Assembly: GCF_025821665.1 (NCBI RefSeq)
Contig: NZ_JACKSJ010000270.1
Location: forward strand, 1-62,451
Source: [Mycobacterium] manitobense
Lineage (GTDB): Bacteria; Actinomycetota; Actinomycetes; Mycobacteriales; Mycobacteriaceae
Direction of reading: 5' to 3'
DNA length: 62,451 nt
The position numbers and the translations under genes are program-made. The notes below the pieces were generated by a model, which ran no database searches, was not told the DNA's origin, and saw nothing but the letters and a program-made list of their open reading frames with translations. Each line of letters starts with the position of its first letter. Within the stretch, counting starts at the first letter, position 1. Shown here piece by piece: positions 8,578-16,530 of the stretch.

Positions 8578-8589
8578 TACGTTTCAGGA
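8578..8589 (+). promoter_or_regulatory. Leaderless promoter -10 of the TIGR03086 gene
   Basis: TACGTT at 8578-8583 is followed by 6 nt and ATG 8590, immediately downstream of the second operator. Confidence 0.55.
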
Positions 8590-9324
8590 ATGCGCTCCCC
8601 ACTCCCCCTCGCCGAGGCCGTCGCCGCAGAGGCCGTGGGCTTCGCCGACCGGTTGGACACCATCGATCCGGCTGGACGAGGCGCGTCCACGCCGTGTGCC
8701 GACTGGACGATCGACGACCTCGCCAACCATGTCGCGGTCGGCATGGTCCGTGACGCCGAGGCGTTCCACCGCGCCCGCTTCGGCGTCCCGTCACCGCCGG
8801 GCGAGGTGATGCTGGGTGGGGCCGACCCCGCCCTCGTCGTCCGCGCGGCCGTCGAGCACCTCCTCGACGCGGTCATCCGGGGCCCGCAGACGTGGCCGAC
8901 GGTCCCGCTGCCCTTCGGTCCCTATCCGGTCACCGCCGCGCTGCAGAGCCTGATCGTCGAATTCGGGGTGCACCGCAACGATCTCGAGGTCGCGACCGGA
9001 CAGCGCATCCCGCCGTTCAGTGACGCGACGCGCACCGCGCTGTTCGGCTTCGGCGAGCACTACCTGCTACGGCAGGCGGCACCACTGGAGGCATCGGCGT
9101 GCGCTTTCACGCTGGCCGCCCCGTCGGCGACGTTGTCGATCACCTGGAACGGCGGCCGGTGGGTCCGCGGGGCCGACGCCGCCCGGGAGTGCCGGATCGC
9201 CGGGTCCGATGACGCCGTCGCCCGCCTGATGCTGCGCCGGCTCGACATCACCGACCCTCGGATCGACCTTCTCGACCCGCATCACCTGGCACCGCTGTTC
9301 CCCTGCGCCATCCGACCACTGTGA
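8590..9324 (+). CDS. TIGR03086-type / maleylpyruvate isomerase N-terminal (DinB-like) protein
   Basis: A 244-aa protein of the mycothiol-dependent maleylpyruvate isomerase/DinB four-helix superfamily. STPCADWTIDDLANHVAVGM is the classic start of the metal-binding bundle, and VEFGVHRNDLEVATGQ carries a distal His. Members bind a divalent metal and may use mycothiol. The frame extends upstream to 8407 across the operators, so ATG 8590 is chosen. It is the first gene of a three-gene cassette with the DUF3237 and NTF2-like genes. Confidence 0.8.
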   Translation: MRSPLPLAEAVAAEAVGFADRLDTIDPAGRGASTPCADWTIDDLANHVAVGMVRDAEAFHRARFGVPSPPGEVMLGGADPALVVRAAVEHLLDAVIRGPQTWPTVPLPFGPYPVTAALQSLIVEFGVHRNDLEVATGQRIPPFSDATRTALFGFGEHYLLRQAAPLEASACAFTLAAPSATLSITWNGGRWVRGADAARECRIAGSDDAVARLMLRRLDITDPRIDLLDPHHLAPLFPCAIRPL

Positions 9325-9337
9325 CGAAAGGCCTGAC

Positions 9338-9817
9338 ATGACAACCGCTCTCACCGACATCGACATCACCCCCACCCTGGAACACCTGCTGGACATCCAG
9401 ATCGGATTCGACCCCGTGCAGATCTTCGACACCCCGGTCGGGACACGATTCACCTACGTGGTCCGGCACGGCCGCTGCGAAGGCCCGCGCATCGCCGGCG
9501 ACATCCTGCCCGGTGGCGGCGACTGGATCCTCTTCGGCACCGACCGCGTCGCCCGCCTCGACGTGCGCGCCACCCTGCGCACCGACGACGGCGCGCTCAT
9601 CCACCTCACCTGCACCGGGCGGGTGCAGATGTCGCCCGAGGCCGCGACGAGATTCGCGGCGGGCGAACTGATCCGGCACGACGAGATGGTGGCGCACTCG
9701 ACCCCGCTGTTCGACACCGACGACGAACGCTACCGGTGGATCAACGCCGTCCACACGGTCGCGATCAACCAGGCCTCGCTCAGTGAGGTGCACTACCGGG
9801 TGTTCGAGGTCCGATGA
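9338..9817 (+). CDS. DUF3237 family protein
   Basis: A 159-aa protein with the DUF3237 pattern (GPRIAGDILPGGGDW, then LDVRATLRTDDGALIHLTCTGRV). This is a beta-barrel family of unknown biochemical role often found next to SnoaL-like and catabolic genes. It begins 13 bp after its upstream neighbour and overlaps the next gene by ATGA. Confidence 0.8.
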   Translation: MTTALTDIDITPTLEHLLDIQIGFDPVQIFDTPVGTRFTYVVRHGRCEGPRIAGDILPGGGDWILFGTDRVARLDVRATLRTDDGALIHLTCTGRVQMSPEAATRFAAGELIRHDEMVAHSTPLFDTDDERYRWINAVHTVAINQASLSEVHYRVFEVR

Positions 9818-10203
9818 GCGCGCCGCAGTCACTCGCCGAGCTGTACGACCGGTACGTCGCCGCGTGGGCCGCCCACGATCCGGATGCCGTCGTGGCACTG
9901 CACAGCGACCAGACCCGGTTCTGGCTGCACCACGGAAGGCCGGCCGTCGACGGACGCACCGCCGTGCGGGACGCGTTCGCGGAGATGTTCGCCGCACTGC
10001 CCGACTTCGGCTTCGTCGTGCACCGCACCGAGTTCGGACCCCGGCACTGGGTGCTGGACTGGACGTTGACGTGCTCGGGGCCCGGCGGTCGCCCGCTCCG
10101 CTGGGACTGCATCGACCTCGTCACCGTGACCGACGACTGGCGGGTCGCCCGCAAGGACACCTTCGTCGACGGCGTGCAGTTCGCCGCAGCGCTTGCTGGC
10201 TGA
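9814..10203 (+). CDS. NTF2-like (SnoaL-type) protein
   Basis: A 129-aa alpha+beta cone with the SnoaL/polyketide-cyclase-like pattern LYDRYVAAWAAHDPDAVVALHSD and DGRTAVRDAFAEMFAALPDFGF. Such folds act as isomerases, cyclases or dehydratases on hydrophobic substrates. The ATGA overlap with the DUF3237 gene implies translational coupling. The substrate is unknown. Confidence 0.8.
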   Translation: MSAPQSLAELYDRYVAAWAAHDPDAVVALHSDQTRFWLHHGRPAVDGRTAVRDAFAEMFAALPDFGFVVHRTEFGPRHWVLDWTLTCSGPGGRPLRWDCIDLVTVTDDWRVARKDTFVDGVQFAAALAG

Positions 10204-10229
10204 GTCCGCGTTTACCCCGACCGCCACAG

Positions 10230-10263
10230 CGGGTAGACACCCGAGGTTGTGACCCAGACCACA
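10230..10263. promoter_or_regulatory. Hairpin and Crp-like site upstream of lctP
   Basis: CGGGT 10230-10234 pairs with ACCCG 10239-10243 around a 4-nt loop. Directly after it, TGTGA 10248-10252, 6 nt and CCACA 10259-10263 match the mycobacterial Crp consensus TGTGA-N6-TCACA at 9 of 10 positions. It ends 12 nt before the GTG of lctP. Confidence 0.45.
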
Positions 10264-10275
10264 CCGAGGTGAGCC

Positions 10276-11949
10276 GTGTACCAGCAGGTTCTCGATCCAG
10301 TCGCCGGTTCGCTTGCGTGGAGCGCCATCGTGGCGGCGATACCTCTGCTGCTGTTGTTCGTCCTGCTCGGGGCCTTGAAGATGACCGCGTGGAAGGCGTC
10401 GCTGATCTCGCTGGCCGTCAGCATCGCGATCGCCGTCTTCGTCTACGGCATGCCCGTCGGTCAGACCCTGCTCGCCGGTAGCGAGGGCGCGGCGTTCGGC
10501 TTCTTCCCGATTCTGTGGATCGTCATCAACGCGATCTGGGTGTATCAGATGACCGTCGAGACAGGACATTTCGACGTGCTGCGGCGGTCGTTCAGTTCGG
10601 TCAGCGACGACCAGCGGATCCAGGCGATCATCATCGCGTTCTCGTTCGGCGCCTTGATCGAGGCCCTGGCCGGATTCGGCACCCCGGTCGCGGTGACGTC
10701 GGTGATGCTGATGGCGCTCGGCTTCCGGCCACTGAAGGCCGCCGTGCTGGCGCTGGTCGCGAACACCGCGCCCGTCGCGTTCGGCGCCATGGCCACACCG
10801 ATCATCACCCTGGGCAAGGTGACCGAACTGGACGTCGACACACTCGGCGCGATGGTGGGCAGGCAGACGCCGATCCTGGCGCTGTTCGTCCCGCTGGCCC
10901 TGGTGGCGATCGTCGACGGCCGTCGCGGCATGCGCGAGACATGGCCGGCCGCAGTGGTCTGCGGCCTGGTGTTCGCCGTCGCGCAGTACGCGACGTCGAA
11001 CTTCCTCTCGGTGCCACTGGCCGACGTGGTGGCCGCGCTGCTGTCGGCGGCTGCGGTGGTCGCACTGGTACGGGTGTGGCGGCCGCGGCACGCCTACACC
11101 GAGCCCGCGGAGACTCCGGTGACAGCGGGGTCCGCCGGCCCGGGTGAGCCGCCGCGCGCCCCCGGCGTCAGTGTCGGCGACGACGCCGACCGCGAGGTGG
11201 ACGACTCCCGCGCCGACGTGGTCAAGGCGTACGCGCCGTACGGGATCATCATCGGGGTCTTCGTGATCTGCCAGATCCCGGCGGTGAAGAGCCTGCTCGA
11301 TTCGGCGACCTTCGCCTTCACCTGGCCGGGCCTCAACGTGATCGACGCCGATGGCGACCCGTCCACCCTGACGAAGTTCACGCTCAATCTGCTCACCACC
11401 CCGGGCACTCAGATGCTCATCGCGGGCGTACTCACCATGGTGGCGTTGAAGCTCTCGGCGGCACGGGCGGTGAAGGCCTACGGGGTCACGCTGCATCAAC
11501 TCCGCTGGGCGATCGTGACCGTGATGACGGTGCTCGCCCTGGCGTTCGTGATGAACCTGTCCGGACAGACCATCACCCTCGGCACCTTGTTGGCCGGCAC
11601 GGGTGGGGCATTCGCGCTGCTGTCGCCGATCCTCGGTTGGCTCGGCGTGGCGGTCACCGGATCGGACACGTCGGCCAATTCACTGTTCGGCGCCCTGCAG
11701 GTGACAGCCGCGAACCAGGCCGGACTGTCCGACGTGCTGATGGCCGCATCGAACAGTTCCGGTGGCGTGCTGGGCAAGATGATCTCGCCGCAGAACCTCG
11801 CGATCGCCGCGGCTGCCGTCGGCCTCGACGGCAAGGAGGGCGACATCTTCCGGCGGGTCATCCTGTGGAGCCTGGGCTTCCTGCTGCTTCTGTGCGCGCT
11901 GTCGGCGCTGCAGGCCTCGCCGGTGCTGTCGTGGATGGTGCCGTCATGA
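10276..11949 (+). CDS. lctP: L-lactate permease family transporter
   Basis: A 557-aa LctP-family membrane protein with about 12-14 hydrophobic segments. It has the conserved IEALAGFGTPVAVTSVML segment and FGAMATPIITLGK, typical of lactate/glycolate proton symporters. A charged, proline-rich cytoplasmic loop (about residues 275-320) is longer than in E. coli. GTG 10276 is supported by GAGGTGAG just upstream. Its stop sits just before the FAD oxidase start, suggesting one lactate-use operon. Mtb has no lctP between Rv1258c and Rv1257c, so this is an insertion. Confidence 0.9.
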   Translation: MYQQVLDPVAGSLAWSAIVAAIPLLLLFVLLGALKMTAWKASLISLAVSIAIAVFVYGMPVGQTLLAGSEGAAFGFFPILWIVINAIWVYQMTVETGHFDVLRRSFSSVSDDQRIQAIIIAFSFGALIEALAGFGTPVAVTSVMLMALGFRPLKAAVLALVANTAPVAFGAMATPIITLGKVTELDVDTLGAMVGRQTPILALFVPLALVAIVDGRRGMRETWPAAVVCGLVFAVAQYATSNFLSVPLADVVAALLSAAAVVALVRVWRPRHAYTEPAETPVTAGSAGPGEPPRAPGVSVGDDADREVDDSRADVVKAYAPYGIIIGVFVICQIPAVKSLLDSATFAFTWPGLNVIDADGDPSTLTKFTLNLLTTPGTQMLIAGVLTMVALKLSAARAVKAYGVTLHQLRWAIVTVMTVLALAFVMNLSGQTITLGTLLAGTGGAFALLSPILGWLGVAVTGSDTSANSLFGALQVTAANQAGLSDVLMAASNSSGGVLGKMISPQNLAIAAAAVGLDGKEGDIFRRVILWSLGFLLLLCALSALQASPVLSWMVPS

Positions 11950-11969
11950 CAACTCGTAGCATCTCCCCC

Positions 11970-13337
11970 ATGACTGATCAGCGGGTTGCCGAACTGGTCG
12001 ACGAGCTGCCCGACGGCGTCGTCGTCACCGATCCCGACGTCGTCGCCGCCTACCGCCACGACCGTGCCGCCGACCCCGGCGCTGGGACGGCGCTGGCGGT
12101 GGTGCGGCCGCGTCGCACCGAGGAGGTGCAGGCGGTCTTGCGGTGGGCCAGTGCGCACGGCGTGCCGGTGGTGCCGCGCGGCATGGGCACCGGGTTGTCG
12201 GGCGGGGCGACGGCACTCGACGGCGGCATCGTGCTGTCGACCGAGAAGATGCGCGACATCACCGTCGACCCCGTCACCCGCACCGCGGTGGTCCAACCCG
12301 GCCTGCTCAACGCCGAGGTGAAGAAGACGGTGGCCGAGTACGACCTCTGGTACCCGCCCGACCCGTCGTCCTACGAGATCTGCAGCATCGGCGGCAACAT
12401 CGCGACCAACGCGGGCGGATTATGCTGCGTGAAGTACGGCGTCACCACCGATTACGTGCTCGGCCTGCAGGTGGTGCTGGCCGACGGCACCGCGGTGCGT
12501 CTCGGCGGTCCGCGGCTCAAGGACGTCGCCGGCCTCAGCCTGACGAAGCTTTTCGTCGGCAGCGAAGGCACGCTCGGCGTGATCACCGAGGTCACCCTGA
12601 AACTGCTGCCGCCGCAGAAGGTGGCGAGCACGGTGGTCGCCTCGTTCAACTCCGTGGCCGCCGCAGCGGACGCGGTCGTCGAGATCACCGGGAAGATCCG
12701 GCCCTCGATGCTCGAGTTCATGGACGCCGTCGCCGTCAACGCCGTCGAGGACAAACTCAAGATGGGTCTGGACCGCAACGCCGCGGCGATGATGGTCGCG
12801 GCGTCCGACGACCGCGGCGCGGCAGGCACCGAGGACGCTGAGTACATGGCCCGGGTGTTCACCGAACACGGTGCGACGGAGGTGTTCTCGACCGCAGACC
12901 CGGACGAGGGCGAGGCCTTCGTCGCGGCGCGGCGCTTCGCCATCCCGGCCGTCGAGGCCAAGGGGTCGCTGCTGCTGGAGGACGTCGGGGTGCCGTTGCC
13001 CGCGCTGGCCGACCTGGTCGCCGGGGTCGAGAAACTGGCCGCGCAGCACGACGTGATGATCTCGGTGATCGCGCACGCCGGCGACGGCAACACCCACCCG
13101 CTGATCGTGTTCGACCCCGCCGACGCCGACATGGCGCAGCGGGCCCAGACCGCATTCGGCGACATCATGGACCTGGCGATCAGCCTGGGCGGGACGATCA
13201 CCGGCGAGCACGGCGTCGGCAGGTTGAAGCGACCGTGGCTTGCGGGTCAGGTGGGGCCCGACGTGATGGCGCTCAACCAGCGCATCAAGGCGGCGCTCGA
13301 TCCGGCCAACATCCTCAACCCCGGCGCGGCGTTCTAG
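11970..13337 (+). CDS. FAD-linked D-lactate/glycolate-type oxidase (Rv1257c homologue)
   Basis: A 455-aa GlcD-like flavoprotein. The N-terminal PCMH FAD domain has VPRGMGTGLSGGATALDGGIVLS and SIGGNIATNAGGLCCVKYG. The C-terminal FAD-oxidase domain has the metal-binding IAHAGDGNTHPLIVFD and the signature GTITGEHGVGRLKRPWL. It oxidises a 2-hydroxy acid to the keto acid. An earlier in-frame ATG 11946 overlaps the lctP stop (ATGA) and would add 8 residues. Pairing with lctP points to lactate or glycolate. Confidence 0.9.
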   Translation: MTDQRVAELVDELPDGVVVTDPDVVAAYRHDRAADPGAGTALAVVRPRRTEEVQAVLRWASAHGVPVVPRGMGTGLSGGATALDGGIVLSTEKMRDITVDPVTRTAVVQPGLLNAEVKKTVAEYDLWYPPDPSSYEICSIGGNIATNAGGLCCVKYGVTTDYVLGLQVVLADGTAVRLGGPRLKDVAGLSLTKLFVGSEGTLGVITEVTLKLLPPQKVASTVVASFNSVAAAADAVVEITGKIRPSMLEFMDAVAVNAVEDKLKMGLDRNAAAMMVAASDDRGAAGTEDAEYMARVFTEHGATEVFSTADPDEGEAFVAARRFAIPAVEAKGSLLLEDVGVPLPALADLVAGVEKLAAQHDVMISVIAHAGDGNTHPLIVFDPADADMAQRAQTAFGDIMDLAISLGGTITGEHGVGRLKRPWLAGQVGPDVMALNQRIKAALDPANILNPGAAF

Positions 13338-13394
13338 CTTTCAGATCCGCCGACCGCCGGAACTGCCCCGGGATTCCGCCGGAATGCGGACCAG

Positions 13395-13820
13395 TCAGGC
13401 GTCGGTACCGCGGCCAAGGCCGGCGAGGCGTACGAGCGCCGCGAATCCGTCCTCGCTGCCGGGCCAGTGCGCCCGGACGGCGTCGATCCCGGCGCGGCGC
13501 ACGACGCTGCGCAGCACCGCGGCGACGATGATCGCGTCGTCGGCATATCCGAGCACGGGGATGAAGTCAGGAATCAAGTCGAACGGCAGCGCCAGGTAGA
13601 TCAGCAGCAGCGCCAACCGCACGCGTACGCCGCGGGGCAGTGTCTCGTCGGCGGCAAGGCGGCGGATGAGGCGCAGCGCGTCGGGCAGGATGCGCAGGGC
13701 CTCGCGCAGCAGCCCGCGGCGGGGCCGCACCACCACCAGGGCGATGACGAGCGCAAGCCAGGTCAGCACCAGCGCGACGGCGAGGCCGATCGCCAGGTCC
13801 CACCACAACGAGCCGGTCAT
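13395..13820 (-). CDS. YkvA/DUF1232 family membrane protein
   Basis: A 141-aa protein with one N-terminal transmembrane helix (ALVLTWLALVIALVVV) and a DUF1232 hairpin, YLALPFDLIPDFIPVLGYADD, the hallmark of the YkvA family. Function is unknown. GAGGGAG precedes ATG 13820. It converges on the FAD oxidase gene. Confidence 0.85.
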   Translation of the reverse strand: MTGSLWWDLAIGLAVALVLTWLALVIALVVVRPRRGLLREALRILPDALRLIRRLAADETLPRGVRVRLALLLIYLALPFDLIPDFIPVLGYADDAIIVAAVLRSVVRRAGIDAVRAHWPGSEDGFAALVRLAGLGRGTDA

Positions 13821-13942
13821 GACTCCCTCACCACCCTCAGCGCCTCCGCCGTACTGGGATTGGGGTCAACCTACAGCGTGCGATTTACCGATCGCTGCCG
13901 TAGCTGCGTCGTCGATCGGCGTCGGCGGCCGTGGAACGAGCT

Positions 13943-14773
13943 TCAGGTGGTGACGTACATCTCGATCATCTTCAGCAGCCCTGCCTGCACGTCGGGGTCG
14001 TCGCTCAGCGGTGCTGCGATCGCAGCGGCTGCAGCCTCGCCAGGTTGGATTCCTGCCGCGATGAGCCTGCCGGCTGCGATCAGCACGCGGGTCGACGCGA
14101 CCTCGCGAAGCCCTGCGGTCTCCAATCGTCGTATCGCTTGCGCGAAGCGAACCAAGGTCGCAGCCGTCGCTGTGGGAACGCAGGCTTCCCGCTCGACGAT
14201 CTCGATTTCGGTCTCGGTATCGGGATAGTCGAATTCGATCGCGACCATCCGCTGTCGTGTCGAGTCCTTGAGGTCTTTGAGCACGCTCTGGTATCCGGGG
14301 TTGTATGACACCACCAAACCGAAACCCGGCGCTGCGTCCAGCGTCACGCCGAGCCGCTCGATGGGGAGTTGACGTCGGTGGTCGGCAAGGGGATGCAGCA
14401 CCACCGTCGTGTCCTGCCTGGCCTCGACGACCTCGTCCAGGTAGCAGATCGCGCCTTCGCGGACGGCACGGGTGAGCGGGCCGTCGACCCACTCGGTTTC
14501 ACCGCCGCGGAGCAGGAACCGTCCGACCAGGTCCGCAGTGGTGAGGTCGTCGTGGCACGCCACGGTGACGAGAGGCCGCTTCAGGTCGTGCGCCATGGCC
14601 TCGACGAAGCGGGTCTTGCCGCAGCCGGTAGGTCCCTTCAAGACCATCGACAGGCCTTGCGCATACGCCGCCTTGAACAACCGCTCCTCGCTCCCGGAGG
14701 TGACGTAGAACGGTCTCGCCGAAACGCTGGTCGCGGCGGCGTCTGGGCGGTCGTGAGTTGTGAAGCTGGTCAT
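13943..14773 (-). CDS. CbbQ/NirQ/NorQ-family AAA+ ATPase (MoxR group)
   Basis: A 276-aa AAA+ ATPase with Walker A GPTGCGKT (47-54), Walker B ICYLDEV (109-115), and a C-terminal CbbQ-type domain (EVASTRVLIAAGRLIAAGI). CbbQ and NorQ work with a VWA partner (CbbO/NorD) as a mechanochemical activase that remodels rubisco or inserts the non-haem iron of NO reductase. The matching VWA gene lies 48 bp upstream on the same strand. No cbbLS or norCB is present, so the client differs. Confidence 0.9.
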   Translation of the reverse strand: MTSFTTHDRPDAAATSVSARPFYVTSGSEERLFKAAYAQGLSMVLKGPTGCGKTRFVEAMAHDLKRPLVTVACHDDLTTADLVGRFLLRGGETEWVDGPLTRAVREGAICYLDEVVEARQDTTVVLHPLADHRRQLPIERLGVTLDAAPGFGLVVSYNPGYQSVLKDLKDSTRQRMVAIEFDYPDTETEIEIVEREACVPTATAATLVRFAQAIRRLETAGLREVASTRVLIAAGRLIAAGIQPGEAAAAAIAAPLSDDPDVQAGLLKMIEMYVTT

Positions 14774-14821
14774 GGGATTACCCTTCGGCAGGTCGTGTCG
14801 GGGTTCGATCGGAGAACGCGA

Positions 14822-16510
14822 CTAGGAGGTGCGCCGTCGCACCTCGGCCGATCGCAGGGCTGAGCGAACCAGCGCTCCGACGGCGTGGGCGAGCTGCGAT
14901 TCATCGGCAACCGTGGCATGCGCGGCCGTGCCGAAGACGCGACGCAGAGATTCGGCATCGGTGTTCGCGCCGAAGGTCAGGCAGAGCCCGCCCGCACCGC
15001 GAACACGGATTTCCGCGAGGGCGCGCCGCGCATCCGCTGCGCCATAGTGCCTGTCGTAGCCGTGGTCATAGGCGAGTCCATCGGAGAGCACGACGAGGAG
15101 TTTGCGTGAGGTCCCACCTCGCGTCTCGAGCACAGCGGCACCGTGCCGGATCGCGGCACCGAGGCGCGAGTAAGCGCCGGGCTCCAGTGCGTAGAGCCGC
15201 CGAAGCGCGCCTGAGTCGAAGTGATCGTCGAAGCGCTTCAGTGGGAACATCTGAACCGCCGACCGGCCCTGAGAGTTGTAGGCGTACAGCGCCACCCGGT
15301 CACCGAGGTCGTGAAGCGCGGCGGTGATCGCGGCCGCCGCGGCCCGTTGACGCTCGTGCACGGTGCGACCGGAGCCGTCTGACTCCGCGGCAGACCCGGA
15401 GATGTCGAGGAGCACCAGAACGGACAGATCACGGCGCCGCCGCAGACTGTCGACGTAGACGTTCTCGTCGACACCTGAGGAGGTGCGCCGCTGAATCTGC
15501 AAGTCGATAACCGCGTCGAGGTCGATGTCGTCGCCGGAGGGCTGACGACGGTGCTGGTCGAGGCCGAGATTGAGGCGGGCGAGGGTCCGACGAAGTCGCG
15601 GATCGTCAAGGACGCGCGGCTCGTGAGATTCCGTTCGGGACGGGTCGATCTCCCTGACCGTGCACCAGTCCTGCCGATAAGACTTGCGGTTGGTGTCCCA
15701 CTCCGGGTATCGCAGGCCGCCGCTCGTCGTGGCGGCGTCCAAGGATGCGCTGGATGCGGTGGAGAGAACGGAAGTGCCTCTGCGGTGGTCATTTCTGCGG
15801 CTCAGATGCGTGGGGGTGTCACTCCCGGGGGCGCCGCTTGCGTCCCCCCGATGTGAGGACTTCAGGAAGCGTTTCAGCAGCCGTCCCAGTACGCCGGAGG
15901 TGCCCCCGACGGAGAACATGTCGACGGCGGCAGTCGCGTTGTCATCGTCGACCCGGTGGTCGTCCAGTTCCTGTACTTCACCGTGTTTGCGACTCGGCGC
16001 GTGTCCTTGGTGGTCCGTTGCCTGCGCGGCTTCTGCGGCTAGCACGGGCTTGATCCGGAGCGCGCCGAAAACCGCCGGAGGATCTCGAACGGGTTCGCGC
16101 GACAGCGCGATGCGCAGCGAATCGTCCGGTGAGTCGGTGCGATCGGCCATCGACGGGTCGATCACGGTTGGAATCCAAGGCGGTAGCAGCGCGCGGTTGA
16201 CGGTCAGGGCGCGGTGGCCTTCGAGAGCGAGGTAGCGGTTGACGGCACCGGTCCGCCGTTTCAAGCTGCGTAGGACTAGCGGTGTCAGGCTGCCCGCCGA
16301 GATCAAGCTCGCCTGGATGACGACCGACATGATCTGCTCGCGTGCGGTGGCGGCCGCGTCGGGGTAGATGGTGGTGCCGTCGGTCCATGCCGGCTCGCCC
16401 GGAGGACCAGCGACGATCCGGACAGTCCTGCCCGACAGCGCGGAGGCGAGCAGGTCGAACTCACGCGTGTCACCGGCGATCGACGCGTGCCCCTTGCCGA
16501 GGTCGACCAT
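14822..16510 (-). CDS. NorD/CbbO-like VWA-domain protein
   Basis: A 562-aa protein. Residues 1-150 form an N-terminal domain shared with NorD/CoxE-like proteins, residues 165-300 are charged and low in complexity, and a C-terminal VWA domain follows. The MIDAS metal site is intact: D369-I-S-G-S373, then GAYSRLGAAIRHGA and VVLSDGLAYD. The YDRHYGAADARRAL tail is typical of NorD. It should partner the adjacent CbbQ-type ATPase. ATG 16510 is chosen; GTG 16534 would overlap the upstream stop as GTGA and suggests coupling. Confidence 0.85.
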   Translation of the reverse strand: MVDLGKGHASIAGDTREFDLLASALSGRTVRIVAGPPGEPAWTDGTTIYPDAAATAREQIMSVVIQASLISAGSLTPLVLRSLKRRTGAVNRYLALEGHRALTVNRALLPPWIPTVIDPSMADRTDSPDDSLRIALSREPVRDPPAVFGALRIKPVLAAEAAQATDHQGHAPSRKHGEVQELDDHRVDDDNATAAVDMFSVGGTSGVLGRLLKRFLKSSHRGDASGAPGSDTPTHLSRRNDHRRGTSVLSTASSASLDAATTSGGLRYPEWDTNRKSYRQDWCTVREIDPSRTESHEPRVLDDPRLRRTLARLNLGLDQHRRQPSGDDIDLDAVIDLQIQRRTSSGVDENVYVDSLRRRRDLSVLVLLDISGSAAESDGSGRTVHERQRAAAAAITAALHDLGDRVALYAYNSQGRSAVQMFPLKRFDDHFDSGALRRLYALEPGAYSRLGAAIRHGAAVLETRGGTSRKLLVVLSDGLAYDHGYDRHYGAADARRALAEIRVRGAGGLCLTFGANTDAESLRRVFGTAAHATVADESQLAHAVGALVRSALRSAEVRRRTS

Positions 16511-16530
16511 GGCACTGCCGGTCGCGCGTG

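Noticed and set aside
9829..11499. 556-codon open frame antisense to lctP
   Set aside because: His/Arg/Gln-rich nonsense translation; lctP on the other strand is unambiguous.
13373..13385. ATTCC/GGAAT mini-hairpin between the FAD oxidase and YkvA genes
   Set aside because: Only a 5-bp stem; too weak to call a terminator.
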